This document shows positions 1 through 8,470 of a DNA stretch of 40,201 nucleotides, piece after piece (the first letter of the stretch is position 1; every line of letters starts with the position of its first letter). Below the pieces are notes generated by a model. The model saw only the letters and a program-made list of their open reading frames with translations, ran no database searches and was not told the origin of the DNA. The stretch lies in contig NZ_LNCD01000099.1 of the NCBI RefSeq assembly GCF_001542405.1, positions 1-40,201 of the forward strand, given 5' to 3'. Source of the stretch: Rhizobium altiplani. GTDB lineage: Bacteria > Pseudomonadota > Alphaproteobacteria > Rhizobiales > Rhizobiaceae. Position numbers and translations under genes: made by a program.

Positions 1-235
1 TAACGAAATGGACAGGCGGGTCGACATGCGTCCCCCACTGACCGACGAAGCTATAGCGATGGACTTGTGCGATATCGCCTCTGTCGAAATCCATCACGAG
101 CCTTCTCTCTTCATCGGGGAAGCTTGAAAACCTCGGCTGACCCGGACCGAACGCATGGGTCAGGTCTACGAAGTCAGCCGAGGAGATCACCTCCCGATAC
201 ATATCCCACAAAGGGTGTCGGGAGGGACGGGTCAT
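1..235 (-). CDS. Cyclase family protein (kynurenine-formamidase-like), N-terminal part
   Basis: The frame starts at ATG 235-233 and stays open to the left edge, giving about 78 residues. The peptide contains FVDLTHAFGPG near residue 23 and GQWGTHVDPPVHF near residue 65. The second stretch matches the conserved metal-binding HxGTHxDxPxHF-type motif of the cyclase/kynurenine formamidase family (PF04199), with Q in the first position. Such proteins are metal-dependent hydrolases of amides or lactones. The start codon overlaps the stop of the upstream binding-protein gene (ATGA overlap), so the gene is the last visible member of the liv-type operon. This suggests hydrolysis of the imported compound or a derivative. 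The substrate cannot be told from the fragment. Confidence 0.75.
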   Translation of the reverse strand, partial: MTRPSRHPLWDMYREVISSADFVDLTHAFGPGQPRFSSFPDEERRLVMDFDRGDIAQVHRYSFVGQWGTHVDPPVHFV

Positions 236-1404
236 GGTGCCGGCACGAACGAAGGGGCTTCTTCCGAAGCAAGGTAGAGCTTGCCATTCTTCACGCCGAT
301 GACGGTCACGGACTTCTCCGGCACTGGATTGCCGTCCTTGTAGGTGATCGTACCGGTGACACCTTCAAGGCCAGCAGTCGTCTTGATGGCCTCGTGGATT
401 TTTGCCGGGTCGTCACTGCCGGCGCGCTTGATGGCGTCCGCCATCAGCTTCATGGCATCGTAGCCGAGAGCTGCGAAGGTGTTCTCCGGAGCACGCCCGT
501 ACGCTTTCTTGTATGCTTCCATGAACGCGGCGACTTTCGGCGAAGCGCCCTCACCAATGAAGCTGTGCGTCGTGAAATAGGTGTTGTTGGCAGCCGGACC
601 ACCCATCTCCAAGAGAAGCGGCGTGTCGTAGCCGTCACCGCCGACGACAGGGATATCGACCCCGGCTTGGCGCAGTTGCTTGAGGATAAGGCCGATGTCG
701 TCGCCTCCAGCCGAGATGAAAATGAAATCCGGCTTCTCACCCAGGGCTTTGATTTTCGTCACCTGGGCGGTAAAGTTCTTGTCGCCGGTTTTGTAGGTAT
801 CCGTTCCCAGCAGCTTGCCGCCACCGTTCTCATAGGCTTTCGTAAAGTATTCGGCGAGCAGGGTCGTATACTCCATACCCATGTCGGTGATCAGGTACCC
901 CTTCTTGGCATTGAGCTTCTCGAGCGCGAACTCCGCTCCGACCGCCGCCTGGACGTTATCCCCAAAGCAGGCCAGGAAAACCTGCGTGCCGACCTGCAGG
1001 GGAAGCTTCGGCGACGTAGCGCCAGGCGTGATCAAAGGAATTTTTGCGGCTTCGATCTGAGGAGCCGCCGCCAACACGCTGTCCGGATCGGCAAAACCGA
1101 TAAACGCTTTGACTTTATCGCTCTCGATCATCTGGCTCGTGACCGTCGAGATCGTCGCAGTGTCGCTCTTGGTGTCATAGGTAACAAGGTCGATCGGGCG
1201 GCCAAGAACACCACCGGCGGCGTTGATCTCCGACACCGCGAGCTTCGCGCCGTTCAACATGGGTCCGTCAAATGAAGCCTCGATCCCCGTGATATTGGCC
1301 GGAAATCCGATCTTGATCGCATCGGCGGCGGAGGCTGTGGTCGCGAGCATCATCGCGGCCATCATTCCGAGAGTGAGCGTGGCACGCCTGGAAAGGCTTG
1401 GCAT
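232..1404 (-). CDS. Branched-chain amino acid-type ABC transporter substrate-binding protein
   Basis: A 390-residue periplasmic binding protein of the LivJ/LivK (type I periplasmic-binding fold, Peripla_BP_6) family. It begins with an export signal: basic MPSLSRR, a hydrophobic core to about residue 24, and cleavage likely after ASA. The mature part begins DAIKIGFPANITG, the usual first strand of the fold. Length fits the family. It lies 21 bp downstream of the livM-type permease, and its stop overlaps the cyclase start. It delivers ligand to the LivHMGF complex encoded just upstream. The ligand may be an amino acid or an amide or aromatic compound, because many paralogues with catabolic neighbours do not carry leucine. 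Confidence 0.92.
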   Translation of the reverse strand: MPSLSRRATLTLGMMAAMMLATTASAADAIKIGFPANITGIEASFDGPMLNGAKLAVSEINAAGGVLGRPIDLVTYDTKSDTATISTVTSQMIESDKVKAFIGFADPDSVLAAAPQIEAAKIPLITPGATSPKLPLQVGTQVFLACFGDNVQAAVGAEFALEKLNAKKGYLITDMGMEYTTLLAEYFTKAYENGGGKLLGTDTYKTGDKNFTAQVTKIKALGEKPDFIFISAGGDDIGLILKQLRQAGVDIPVVGGDGYDTPLLLEMGGPAANNTYFTTHSFIGEGASPKVAAFMEAYKKAYGRAPENTFAALGYDAMKLMADAIKRAGSDDPAKIHEAIKTTAGLEGVTGTITYKDGNPVPEKSVTVIGVKNGKLYLASEEAPSFVPAP

Positions 1405-1425
1405 AGTGTTACCCCTTTTGCTTGG

Positions 1426-2433
1426 TTATTGCCGAGCTTTTGAACCGAGAGTGAACTCCCGGTCGCCCATGATCCCCTTCGGCCTGAAGATCATGACAAC
1501 TATGAAGATGAGTCCGAGGATGATCTGGCTCGCGCCGAAAACGGCCGGGACTTCGAAGGCACCAAGTGTGAAGCCCCTCTCCACGGACCGTAGGACTTCT
1601 GTGATCAGCGATATGCAAACGACGCCGATCAGGGCCCCTGAGAGCGACCCCATTCCGCCAAGGACCAACATCGCAACGATGTTCATTGTCATCGCAAAGT
1701 AGAACGTCTTCGGCGAAAACGAACCGAGGTAGTGCGCAAAGATCGATCCGCCGACGCCTGCAAAGAATGCACCCACCACAAAGGCGGTCAGACGCGTTCG
1801 CAATACGCTTATTCCGACTGCGCTGGCGGCGAGCTGGTCGTCCCGGACCGACTTCATCGCTCGTCCGAAGGGCGAATGAACAAGACGCCATAGGATATAG
1901 AAGGTGATGGCGAGCCACCCCACCGCCCACATCAAATTGGCGTCGACGGGCACCCCTGTGAACGTGCGGGCTCCGCGCGTGAAGTCGCTTGCATTGATCA
2001 GCACGACATTCACGATAATGAGAAAACCCATCGTGGCGACGGACACAAAGTTACCCGACAGTCGCATGAGCGGAAATCCGACGATAACCGCGAGAGCTGC
2101 CGCGATCAGTCCAGCCACAATGGTGGCTGGGAAAAACCCGAGATGCATTTGGGCGATCAAGAAAGGAAGGTTGGGGAGCAGCGCCGACTTCTGCTGAACG
2201 GAAAGGGAGAGAATGCCCGAAGCGTAAGCCCCGACCGCAATGAAACCAACGTGACCGAGAGAAAAAACCCCGGTAAAGCCATTGGTCAGCGCAAGCGAAA
2301 GCACGAAGATGCCGTTGAGCGCCATAAGAAGGCATATCCGGCTGACATAGTCGCTGGCTATTGCAGGCAGAAGCCATGCTGCCGAGATGGCGAGCGCGAT
2401 GAGGGCGACGCCGATTGCGTGTGACTTCAACAT
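1426..2433 (-). CDS. livM: Branched-chain amino acid-type ABC transporter permease LivM
   Basis: 335 residues from ATG 2433, which overlaps the livH stop by one base (TGATG). A longer open frame upstream of this ATG lies inside livH and reads as low-complexity basic sequence, so it is rejected. The protein is very hydrophobic, with about 8-10 membrane segments. It carries the family stretch LTNGFTGVFSLGHVGF at about residues 51-66, and the cytoplasmic loop RDDQLAASAVGI that contacts the ATPase. It forms the inner-membrane pore with LivH. Translational coupling in the operon is strong. Confidence 0.9.
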   Translation of the reverse strand: MLKSHAIGVALIALAISAAWLLPAIASDYVSRICLLMALNGIFVLSLALTNGFTGVFSLGHVGFIAVGAYASGILSLSVQQKSALLPNLPFLIAQMHLGFFPATIVAGLIAAALAVIVGFPLMRLSGNFVSVATMGFLIIVNVVLINASDFTRGARTFTGVPVDANLMWAVGWLAITFYILWRLVHSPFGRAMKSVRDDQLAASAVGISVLRTRLTAFVVGAFFAGVGGSIFAHYLGSFSPKTFYFAMTMNIVAMLVLGGMGSLSGALIGVVCISLITEVLRSVERGFTLGAFEVPAVFGASQIILGLIFIVVMIFRPKGIMGDREFTLGSKARQ

Positions 2434-3332
2434 CAGAGCTTGATCTCGCGATTGGGTTGGAGAAGGCCGCCGGGCCTGAACAGCAGGAAAGCGATGAGCA
2501 ACGCGAAGACGATCGCGTCCCTGTAGGGCGACACGGACGAAGGCAGGAAAGCGACGATCAGAATTTCCAAGGCACCCAACATGTACCCGCCCACTAGGGC
2601 GCCGGCGATCGAGCCGAAACCGCCGATGATCGCTGCCACAAAGGCTTTCAGCAGCGGAGTAAAGCCCATCTGGGGATCGACCGCCCCCGCCTGAGCTGCC
2701 CACAAGACCCCGGCCAGCCCGGCATAGGCCGAGGCGAGCAGGAAGGCGATGACAATCAGCTTATTGACGTTGAGGCCCACAAGCTGCGCGGCATCCGCAT
2801 CCTCAGCGGCGGCACGCATTCCCAGTCCCGCGGTGGTACGCGTGGTGAACCAGCCAAGCAGCACCAGCGAGCCTGCCGAAACCGCGATCGTCAACAGGGT
2901 AATGTTCGTGAGGGTGATGCCCCCTGTGAGCTGCCACGACCCATCGAGCCACGTTGGTATCGGAAAGTTGCGCGGCGACGAACTGAAGATGACAATACCC
3001 ACATTCTCGAGAATGTATGTCACCGCGAGACTTGTCAGCAGACGCGCAACATCCGGCGCTTTGCGGATGGGTCGATAGGCGATGCGTTCAATGAGGATGC
3101 CCAGGACTGAGGCGACAGCGACGCCTATGACGATTGCCGGAATGAATGGAACGCCTGCAGCGATGGAGAGAACGGCACCGAAGGCTCCGACCATCATGAC
3201 GTCCCCATGGGCGAAATTGGTCAGACGCATGATCCCGAATATGATCGAAAGCCCGACTGCGACGAGGGCGTAGAGGCTGCCGAGGCTTACCGCATTCAGG
3301 AGCTGTTGAAGCACATAGTCCCAGAAATTCAT
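2433..3332 (-). CDS. livH: Branched-chain amino acid-type ABC transporter permease LivH
   Basis: 299 residues, nearly all membrane helices. The N-terminus LLNAVSLGSLYALVAVGLS and the loop FGIMRLTNFAHGDVMM are typical of LivH. The coupling-helix region MRAAAEDADAAQLVGLN is near residue 175. Its start overlaps the livF stop by 4 bp (ATGA), and its end overlaps the livM start. It pairs with LivM to form the channel. Family assignment is firm; the transported compound is not known. Confidence 0.92.
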   Translation of the reverse strand: MNFWDYVLQQLLNAVSLGSLYALVAVGLSIIFGIMRLTNFAHGDVMMVGAFGAVLSIAAGVPFIPAIVIGVAVASVLGILIERIAYRPIRKAPDVARLLTSLAVTYILENVGIVIFSSSPRNFPIPTWLDGSWQLTGGITLTNITLLTIAVSAGSLVLLGWFTTRTTAGLGMRAAAEDADAAQLVGLNVNKLIVIAFLLASAYAGLAGVLWAAQAGAVDPQMGFTPLLKAFVAAIIGGFGSIAGALVGGYMLGALEILIVAFLPSSVSPYRDAIVFALLIAFLLFRPGGLLQPNREIKL

Positions 3333-4060
3333 TGTGATGCTCCCAAGTAGGCCTGAGCGACACGGTCGCCTACCCGAAGATCGGACGCTTCGTCGGTAAG
3401 CACGACCTGACCATTTCGAAGCACGTATGCGCGATCCGCCAGGTCCAGAGCCAGAGCCGTGTTCTGTTCGACCAGAAGCATCGTCATGCCGCGCCGCTTT
3501 AGCTCTCGAAGGGCTTCGAAAATATGCCGGACAAGGAGCGGTGCGACGCCGAGGGACGGCTCATCGAGAAGCAGAAGCCGTGGTGAGGCCATCAATGCCC
3601 GTGCCAAAGCCACTTGTTGCTGTTCTCCGCCCGAGAGGGTTCCTGCAAGTTGCGACATGCGCTGCTTGATGATCGGAAACAGCGTGAACATGTTGTCAAG
3701 ATCTGCCGCGACTTGATGAGCGTCAGACCTTGTACTGGCTCCCAGGCGCAGATTGTCGGCGACGCTCAAGCCGCCAAAAAGCCGCCTTCCCTCGGGGCTC
3801 TGGGAAATGCCCAGCTTGACGATTTTCTCAGGAGTGAGGCCGAGAATACTCGTCCCTTCGAACGTCACGGCGCCGGATGACGGCCTTGTGAGACCGGATA
3901 CCGTTCTTAAAGTGGTCGTCTTGCCCGCGCCATTGGAGCCCAACAAGGCTACGACCTCCCCATGCCCCACGCTGAGCGTGACCCCCTTTAACGCGCGCAC
4001 GGCGCCGAATGAGACGGTGAGATTCGAGATTTCCAGCCGAGTGCCCGCATTGCTATTCAT
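3329..4060 (-). CDS. livF: Branched-chain amino acid-type ABC transporter ATPase LivF
   Basis: A 243-residue ATPase with Walker A GSNGAGKTT near residue 37, Q-loop region, ABC signature LSGGEQQQ near residue 143 and Walker B LLLLDEP near residue 166, followed by the switch histidine/glutamine region LLVEQN. Its length (about 235-240) and the phrase SLGVAPLLV are typical of LivF rather than LivG. It overlaps livG by 8 bp and livH by 4 bp. It should dimerise with LivG to energise the LivHM pore. Confidence 0.92.
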   Translation of the reverse strand: MNSNAGTRLEISNLTVSFGAVRALKGVTLSVGHGEVVALLGSNGAGKTTTLRTVSGLTRPSSGAVTFEGTSILGLTPEKIVKLGISQSPEGRRLFGGLSVADNLRLGASTRSDAHQVAADLDNMFTLFPIIKQRMSQLAGTLSGGEQQQVALARALMASPRLLLLDEPSLGVAPLLVRHIFEALRELKRRGMTMLLVEQNTALALDLADRAYVLRNGQVVLTDEASDLRVGDRVAQAYLGASQ

Positions 4061-4835
4061 GGCCGAGATAGGCCTCCCTCACCCGCGGGTGCGCGCGCAC
4101 TTCCTGTGGTGTTCCGACGCAGATAACCTCTCCTGCAGCCAGCACCTGGATGCGCTCGCAGAGATTCATGATCAGGTCCATGTCGTGTTCGACCACGACG
4201 ACCGTCACGCCTCGACTGTCCCGGATACGTCTGATCAAGTCGGCGAGCTGTTTGGTCTCTGCGGAATCAAGGCCCGCGGCGGGCTCGTCGAGCAGAAGGA
4301 TGTCGGGGGCGGTCGCCAGCGCTCTGGCGATCTCGAGCCGTCGCTGATCGCCGTAAGGAAGTTCGCAAGCGAGCCGGTCGGCGTGGTGTGACAGCCCCAC
4401 CAAGGAGAGAAGTTCCTCCGCCTGGCCGTTTGCCGCCTCCTGCGTCGCAAAATATCGCCTGGTGAGCAGAACGGCTTCGAAGATGTTCGTCTGGTGCCTC
4501 AGATGAGCTGCGGCCCTGACATTTTCCCGCACCGTCAGAGATACGAATAGCCGGGAGCCTTGAAACGTCCGCGCCAGGCCTTTTGCGACCACTGCGGATG
4601 GTCGCAAACCGCTGATGCGGTCGTGCCTGAAAAACACCTCTCCCGCGGTGGGTTTCGAAAACCCGGTGATGCAGTTGAACAGCGTGCTCTTTCCCGACCC
4701 GTTCGGCCCGATGACGCCGACAATCTCGCCTTTGCGCAAATCGATCTGGTGATCGCGAAGCGCGATCAACCCTCGGAAGCTTTTGGTGAGCCCTCTGGTT
4801 CTAAGCAAAATTTCGTCGCTCGACGCGTCGACCAT
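4053..4835 (-). CDS. livG: Branched-chain amino acid-type ABC transporter ATPase LivG
   Basis: A 260-residue ATPase, first gene of the minus-strand operon. Walker A is GPNGSGKST near residue 43. The signature is the LivG variant LPYGDQRRLEIARAL near residue 158. Walker B is ILLLDEPAAGLD and the H-loop is VVVEHDMDLIM. The C-terminal VCVGTPQEVRAHPRVREAYLG is characteristic of LivG. The upstream region to the divergent aldehyde dehydrogenase gene holds an 18-bp palindrome, a likely control point. Confidence 0.92.
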   Translation of the reverse strand: MVDASSDEILLRTRGLTKSFRGLIALRDHQIDLRKGEIVGVIGPNGSGKSTLFNCITGFSKPTAGEVFFRHDRISGLRPSAVVAKGLARTFQGSRLFVSLTVRENVRAAAHLRHQTNIFEAVLLTRRYFATQEAANGQAEELLSLVGLSHHADRLACELPYGDQRRLEIARALATAPDILLLDEPAAGLDSAETKQLADLIRRIRDSRGVTVVVVEHDMDLIMNLCERIQVLAAGEVICVGTPQEVRAHPRVREAYLGHE

Positions 4836-4872
4836 TCCGCAGCCCCTCCTCTAGTTTTTTCGCATAAGGCAA

Positions 4873-4890
4873 GACTATTTCCAAATAGTC
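4873..4890. promoter_or_regulatory. Perfect 18-bp palindrome, candidate operator
   Basis: GACTATTTCCAAATAGTC has two 8-bp arms in perfect dyad around CC. It sits 38 bp upstream of livG and about 195 bp upstream of the divergent aldehyde dehydrogenase, in the only intergenic region both arms share. A dimeric regulator could bind here. The XRE-cupin protein at 7830-8411 is the natural candidate by position. The dyad is seen directly; the binding protein is inferred. Confidence 0.5.
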
Positions 4891-5027
4891 AAGTACCTAT
4901 CCTATGGTGAATTTACGCGAGCAACATCGGAGCCAATATCACCTAGATACATTCGGTCAGCCCTGCTAAATATCTTCTTTTCAATGGTTTATAATGAATC
5001 ACTCTGAATTCTGGGCAGGAAAGTCAC

Positions 5028-5056
5028 TTGACATGGCCTCTTCGTGACAATAGCAA
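5028..5056 (+). promoter_or_regulatory. Possible sigma-70-type promoter for the aldehyde dehydrogenase operon
   Basis: A perfect TTGACA (-35) at 5028-5033 is followed after 17 bp by TAGCAA at 5051-5056, a weak -10. The predicted start of transcription would fall just before the ribosome binding site AAGGAGG at 5069-5075. The -35 match is good, the -10 match poor. Confidence 0.35.
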
Positions 5057-5085
5057 TGGGCGAAAATGAAGGAGGACCTCAGCCC

Positions 5086-6582
5086 ATGAGTGATGTCTCG
5101 CACTCCAAAGATTTTTGGCACGATGCGGCAAAATCCGTTCGAATCCCCACCCGCGCCTTCGTCGGCGGGAAGCATGTAGATCCGGCGGGCGGGAAGACCT
5201 TTGACGCCGTAAACCCCGCCACGGGGAAAATACTGGCAGCTATCGGCGCCTATGATGCCTCCGATGTCGATGCCGCGGTCCGGTCGGCGCGCAAGGCCTT
5301 CGACAAGGGTGACTGGTCGCGTTGCGATCCGGCCGAGCGCGGCCGTGTGCTGGTGCGCCTGGCGGACCTGATCATGCAGAACCGCGAAGAGCTGGCGCTC
5401 CTCGAAACCATGAATATGGGTAAGCTGATAACGGACTCGACCAAACTGGACGTGCCGAGCGCGGCCGCCGTGTTTCGCTGGTACGGGGAAGCTGTCGACA
5501 AGCTTGTGGACGAGGTGATACCGACCGACGAAAACCGACTGGCGATGGTGACCCGCGAGCCCGTTGGCGTCGTCGGCGCTGTCGTCCCTTGGAACTTTCC
5601 ACTGAAAATGGCTGCATGGAAATGCGCGCCGTCACTGGCGGCGGGCAACAGCGTCATTCTAAAGCCCGCCGAACAATCGCCGCTGAGTGCTTTGCGACTG
5701 GCAGAACTTGCTGCGGACGCTGGTATTCCCCCGGGCGTGTTCAACGTCCTCCCAGGCCTGGGAGCGGATGCGGGACGGGCAATCGGACTTCATCCTGACG
5801 TCGACTGTGTTGCCTTTACGGGCTCCACCGAGGTCGGAAAGATGTTCCTTGGCTATTCCTCCCAATCGAACATGAAGCGGGTTTGGCTTGAATGCGGCGG
5901 AAAGAGCGCCAACATCGTCTTCCCGGCCGTGGCCGACATCGGAGCGGCTGCGTCCGCCGCGGCCCTTGGAATCTACTTCAATCAGGGCGAAGTATGTTCG
6001 GCGACCTCCAGGCTCTACGTTCACGCGTCAATCCATGACGAGTTTGTTGAAAGGCTGAAGGGCGAAGTTTCGAAATTTCAGCCCGGCGACCCGCTCGACC
6101 CCGCATCAGGAATGGGCGCGCTCGTCAGCGAGGAGCATCTCGAAAAAGTCAGTGGCTATATCGATCTCGGGAAAAAGAGCGCGACGCTGGTTGCAGGCGG
6201 CGACAGAGCGTTGACCGGCAGCGGAGGCTATTTCATCGAGCCGACAATCTTCACCAATGTGGAGCCTGGTTCGACGCTATCGCAGGACGAGATATTCGGC
6301 CCGGTTCTGGCCGTCACCCGGTTCGAAAGCGAAGACGAGGCGGTCGGGTATGCAAACGCCTCCATTTACGGCTTGGGCGCCTCGGTCTGGACAAACGACC
6401 TTTCGCAGGCGCACCGCGTTGCCCGGCGCCTTCATGCGGGGAGCGTCAGCGTCAACCTTGTCGACAACGTTGACGTCAGGACTCCGTTCGGCGGCGTGAA
6501 GCAATCGGGGACCGGGCGAGACCTATCGCTTCATGCCTTCGACAAATACACCGAGTTGAAAACGACGTGGATCGCCCTTTGA
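5086..6582 (+). CDS. NAD(P)-dependent aldehyde dehydrogenase, PuuC-like
   Basis: 498 residues from ATG 5086, chosen because AAGGAGG ends 10 nt upstream; earlier in-frame GTG/ATG codons lack such a site. Visible landmarks are PWNFP at 168-172, cofactor lysine K193 in ILKPAE, FTGST at 244-248, general base E269 in LECGGKS and nucleophile C304 in NQGEVC. The C-terminal FGGVKQSGTGRDLSLHAFDKY and the overall pattern resemble PuuC, the gamma-glutamyl-gamma-aminobutyraldehyde dehydrogenase. It should oxidise an (amino)aldehyde to the acid in the cytoplasm. It is first in a four-gene plus-strand operon divergent from the liv genes and overlaps the next gene. Confidence 0.9.
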   Translation: MSDVSHSKDFWHDAAKSVRIPTRAFVGGKHVDPAGGKTFDAVNPATGKILAAIGAYDASDVDAAVRSARKAFDKGDWSRCDPAERGRVLVRLADLIMQNREELALLETMNMGKLITDSTKLDVPSAAAVFRWYGEAVDKLVDEVIPTDENRLAMVTREPVGVVGAVVPWNFPLKMAAWKCAPSLAAGNSVILKPAEQSPLSALRLAELAADAGIPPGVFNVLPGLGADAGRAIGLHPDVDCVAFTGSTEVGKMFLGYSSQSNMKRVWLECGGKSANIVFPAVADIGAAASAAALGIYFNQGEVCSATSRLYVHASIHDEFVERLKGEVSKFQPGDPLDPASGMGALVSEEHLEKVSGYIDLGKKSATLVAGGDRALTGSGGYFIEPTIFTNVEPGSTLSQDEIFGPVLAVTRFESEDEAVGYANASIYGLGASVWTNDLSQAHRVARRLHAGSVSVNLVDNVDVRTPFGGVKQSGTGRDLSLHAFDKYTELKTTWIAL

Positions 6583-7811
6583 CGCACAGCGCTGCCACTC
6601 TCACGAATTCGAGCCGGCTTTGGAGCTCGATCATGCGCATTGCGGAAATCGGCGCGATTGAAGGAAACGGCAGCTGCCGCCTCTCCCTGACCGACGAAGA
6701 CAAAGAGGCGCGCGATCTCTTCCGCTTCTGGGTGACCGCGGCCGGATGCGAGGTGCGTGTCGACAACTTCGGCAACATTTATGCGATCCGCCCCGGCGCT
6801 CGCGATGATCTGCCCGCGGTGCTGATTGGAAGCCACCTTGACACCCAGCCCCATGGCGGTCGCTTCGACGGTGTGCTTGGGGTCATGGCAGGACTTGAAA
6901 TCGTCCGGGCGCTGAACGACGCCGGGATTGAAACCGAGGCGCCAATCGCCATCGTCAATTGGACCAACGAGGAAGGCGTTCGCTTCAAACCTGGGCTAAC
7001 GGGATCGTGCGGTTTCGTCGGCGCCTTGCCAGCTGGCGACGAGAGTTCGATCTCCAGTTCCGACGGCAGCCGATACTACGCCGAACTCGCACGCATCGGA
7101 TATGCGGGGCAGGATCGCCCTCCGCAAATATCGACCTATTTCGAGATGCACATCGAACAAGGCCCCGTGCTGGAGAATGCCGGCGCAACGATCGGCATCG
7201 TGGAAGGTGTCCAGGGAGTCCGATGGTTTGAAATTGATTTTCTCGGCCAGGACGCTCATGCCGGGACGACCCCCATGAACAATCGCCGGGACAGCTTTCT
7301 CGCGGCGTCACGATACGCCTTGGGCTTTGTCGAACGAGCTATGGACATCGACCCTGATGTTCGGGTCACATTCGGCCGTGTCGAAGTCGAGCCGAATTCC
7401 ACCAACACCATACCCGGTCGCACGCGGCTGGTGCTCGATCTGCGTCATATCGACGAACACGTTCTCGACAGGGTCGAGCGGCTCATGGCCGATCAGGGCG
7501 AGCCGCTCAAGAAGCTGGGTTTCGGGTTCTCCATCAACCGCATCATGAACGTTCGACCTGCTTCGTTTAATCGCGACCTTAAAGACGCGGTCGAGAAAGT
7601 GGCGTCTTCCCTGTCGATGCCATCGTTGCGCCTCCCCAGCGGTGCGATGCACGACGCCAGCAACCTCGCGGCCGTCGTGCCCTCCGCGATGATTTTCATC
7701 CCCTCGCGAAACGGCATCAGCCACAACCCACTTGAGTGGTCCGAGCCCATGCATGTAGGGGATGGGTGCGAAGTACTGTGCCGTGCGGTCTTAGAGGCCG
7801 CCAAGGCTTAG
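6567..7811 (+). CDS. M20-family amidase: N-carbamoyl-L-amino acid hydrolase / allantoate amidohydrolase type
   Basis: 414 residues from GTG 6567, overlapping the end of the dehydrogenase gene by 16 bp; the family N-terminal helix SRLWSSIMRIAEIG begins soon after. Metal-binding landmarks are H90 in GSHLDTQPHGG, D101 in RFDGVLGV, the EEG pair at 135-136 and H195 in FEMHIEQGP. The late histidine lies in SGAMHDASNLA. The enzyme class removes a carbamoyl or ureido group, giving ammonia and CO2, from N-carbamoyl amino acids, allantoate or ureidoglycolate-like compounds. The exact substrate is not resolved. With the transporter it suggests use of an N-carbamoyl or amide nitrogen source. Confidence 0.88.
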   Translation: MDRPLTHSAATLTNSSRLWSSIMRIAEIGAIEGNGSCRLSLTDEDKEARDLFRFWVTAAGCEVRVDNFGNIYAIRPGARDDLPAVLIGSHLDTQPHGGRFDGVLGVMAGLEIVRALNDAGIETEAPIAIVNWTNEEGVRFKPGLTGSCGFVGALPAGDESSISSSDGSRYYAELARIGYAGQDRPPQISTYFEMHIEQGPVLENAGATIGIVEGVQGVRWFEIDFLGQDAHAGTTPMNNRRDSFLAASRYALGFVERAMDIDPDVRVTFGRVEVEPNSTNTIPGRTRLVLDLRHIDEHVLDRVERLMADQGEPLKKLGFGFSINRIMNVRPASFNRDLKDAVEKVASSLSMPSLRLPSGAMHDASNLAAVVPSAMIFIPSRNGISHNPLEWSEPMHVGDGCEVLCRAVLEAAKA

Positions 7812-7829
7812 AGGGGAAAAGGCCGGACC

Positions 7830-8411
7830 ATGCAAAACCAAGATCAGTCACTCAAGATCGGCGCGAAGCTCAGGCACGCCCGTCTGCTTATGGGCATCAG
7901 CCTAGCGGAGCTTGGCGAAAAGATCGGTGTGACGGAAGGCTATCTCTCAAAGCTCGAAAACGATCGCTCGCAAGCCTCGATGGCGACGCTTCACAAATTG
8001 GTTCAAGCCCTCGGTACGAACATGAGCGAGTTGTTCGCGACACCTGCGGAGGATCACGGGCCGGTGCTTGTCGTACGCCAGAACGAGAGGGCCCGGCTTG
8101 TTACAGGCCATCGACGCGCGGGAAACCAGGTTACCCTCGAAAAACTTGTCCCAAGCGGCCCGGGATATCTTCTGCAGATCAATATCCATGTCGTGGCGGC
8201 CGGAGGCGGGAGTTCGGAACCCATCAGCCATATGGGGCAGGAGTTCGGCTACGTCTTGGCTGGAACCCTGGAGCTGACAGTCGACGGTCATCCAGTCCTC
8301 CTCCATGAGGGAGATTCCTTCTATTTCGAGTCCCCGCTTCCCCATTCCTACCAGAACCTGGGCGACGGTGAAGCGAGGATTCTGTGGGTCAACACTCCGC
8401 CAACTTTCTGA
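7830..8411 (+). CDS. XRE-family transcriptional regulator with C-terminal cupin domain
   Basis: 193 residues. An N-terminal helix-turn-helix (about residues 10-66) contains ISLAELGEKIGVTEGYLSKLEN, typical of Xre/Cro proteins. A C-terminal cupin barrel (about 115-190) contains SHMGQEFGYVLAGTLEL and LHEGDSFYFESPLPHSYQN, a ligand-sensing module. It follows the amidase by 18 bp with a purine-rich AGAGGGGAAAAGG leader. Regulators of this class commonly control adjacent amine and amino acid catabolism. Its target is probably the liv/dehydrogenase intergenic region, where an 18-bp palindrome occurs (inference). Confidence 0.9.
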   Translation: MQNQDQSLKIGAKLRHARLLMGISLAELGEKIGVTEGYLSKLENDRSQASMATLHKLVQALGTNMSELFATPAEDHGPVLVVRQNERARLVTGHRRAGNQVTLEKLVPSGPGYLLQINIHVVAAGGGSSEPISHMGQEFGYVLAGTLELTVDGHPVLLHEGDSFYFESPLPHSYQNLGDGEARILWVNTPPTF

Positions 8412-8470
8412 TCAGAGCCCGCCTTTGACGTCGTCACTGCGGGTCTATCAACCGCCAAGGAACCTAAAGA

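Noticed and set aside
67..1275. 402-residue plus-strand open frame opposite the binding-protein gene
   Set aside because: It is antisense to a well-supported gene, is arginine-rich with no family pattern, and owes its length to codon bias of the true gene.
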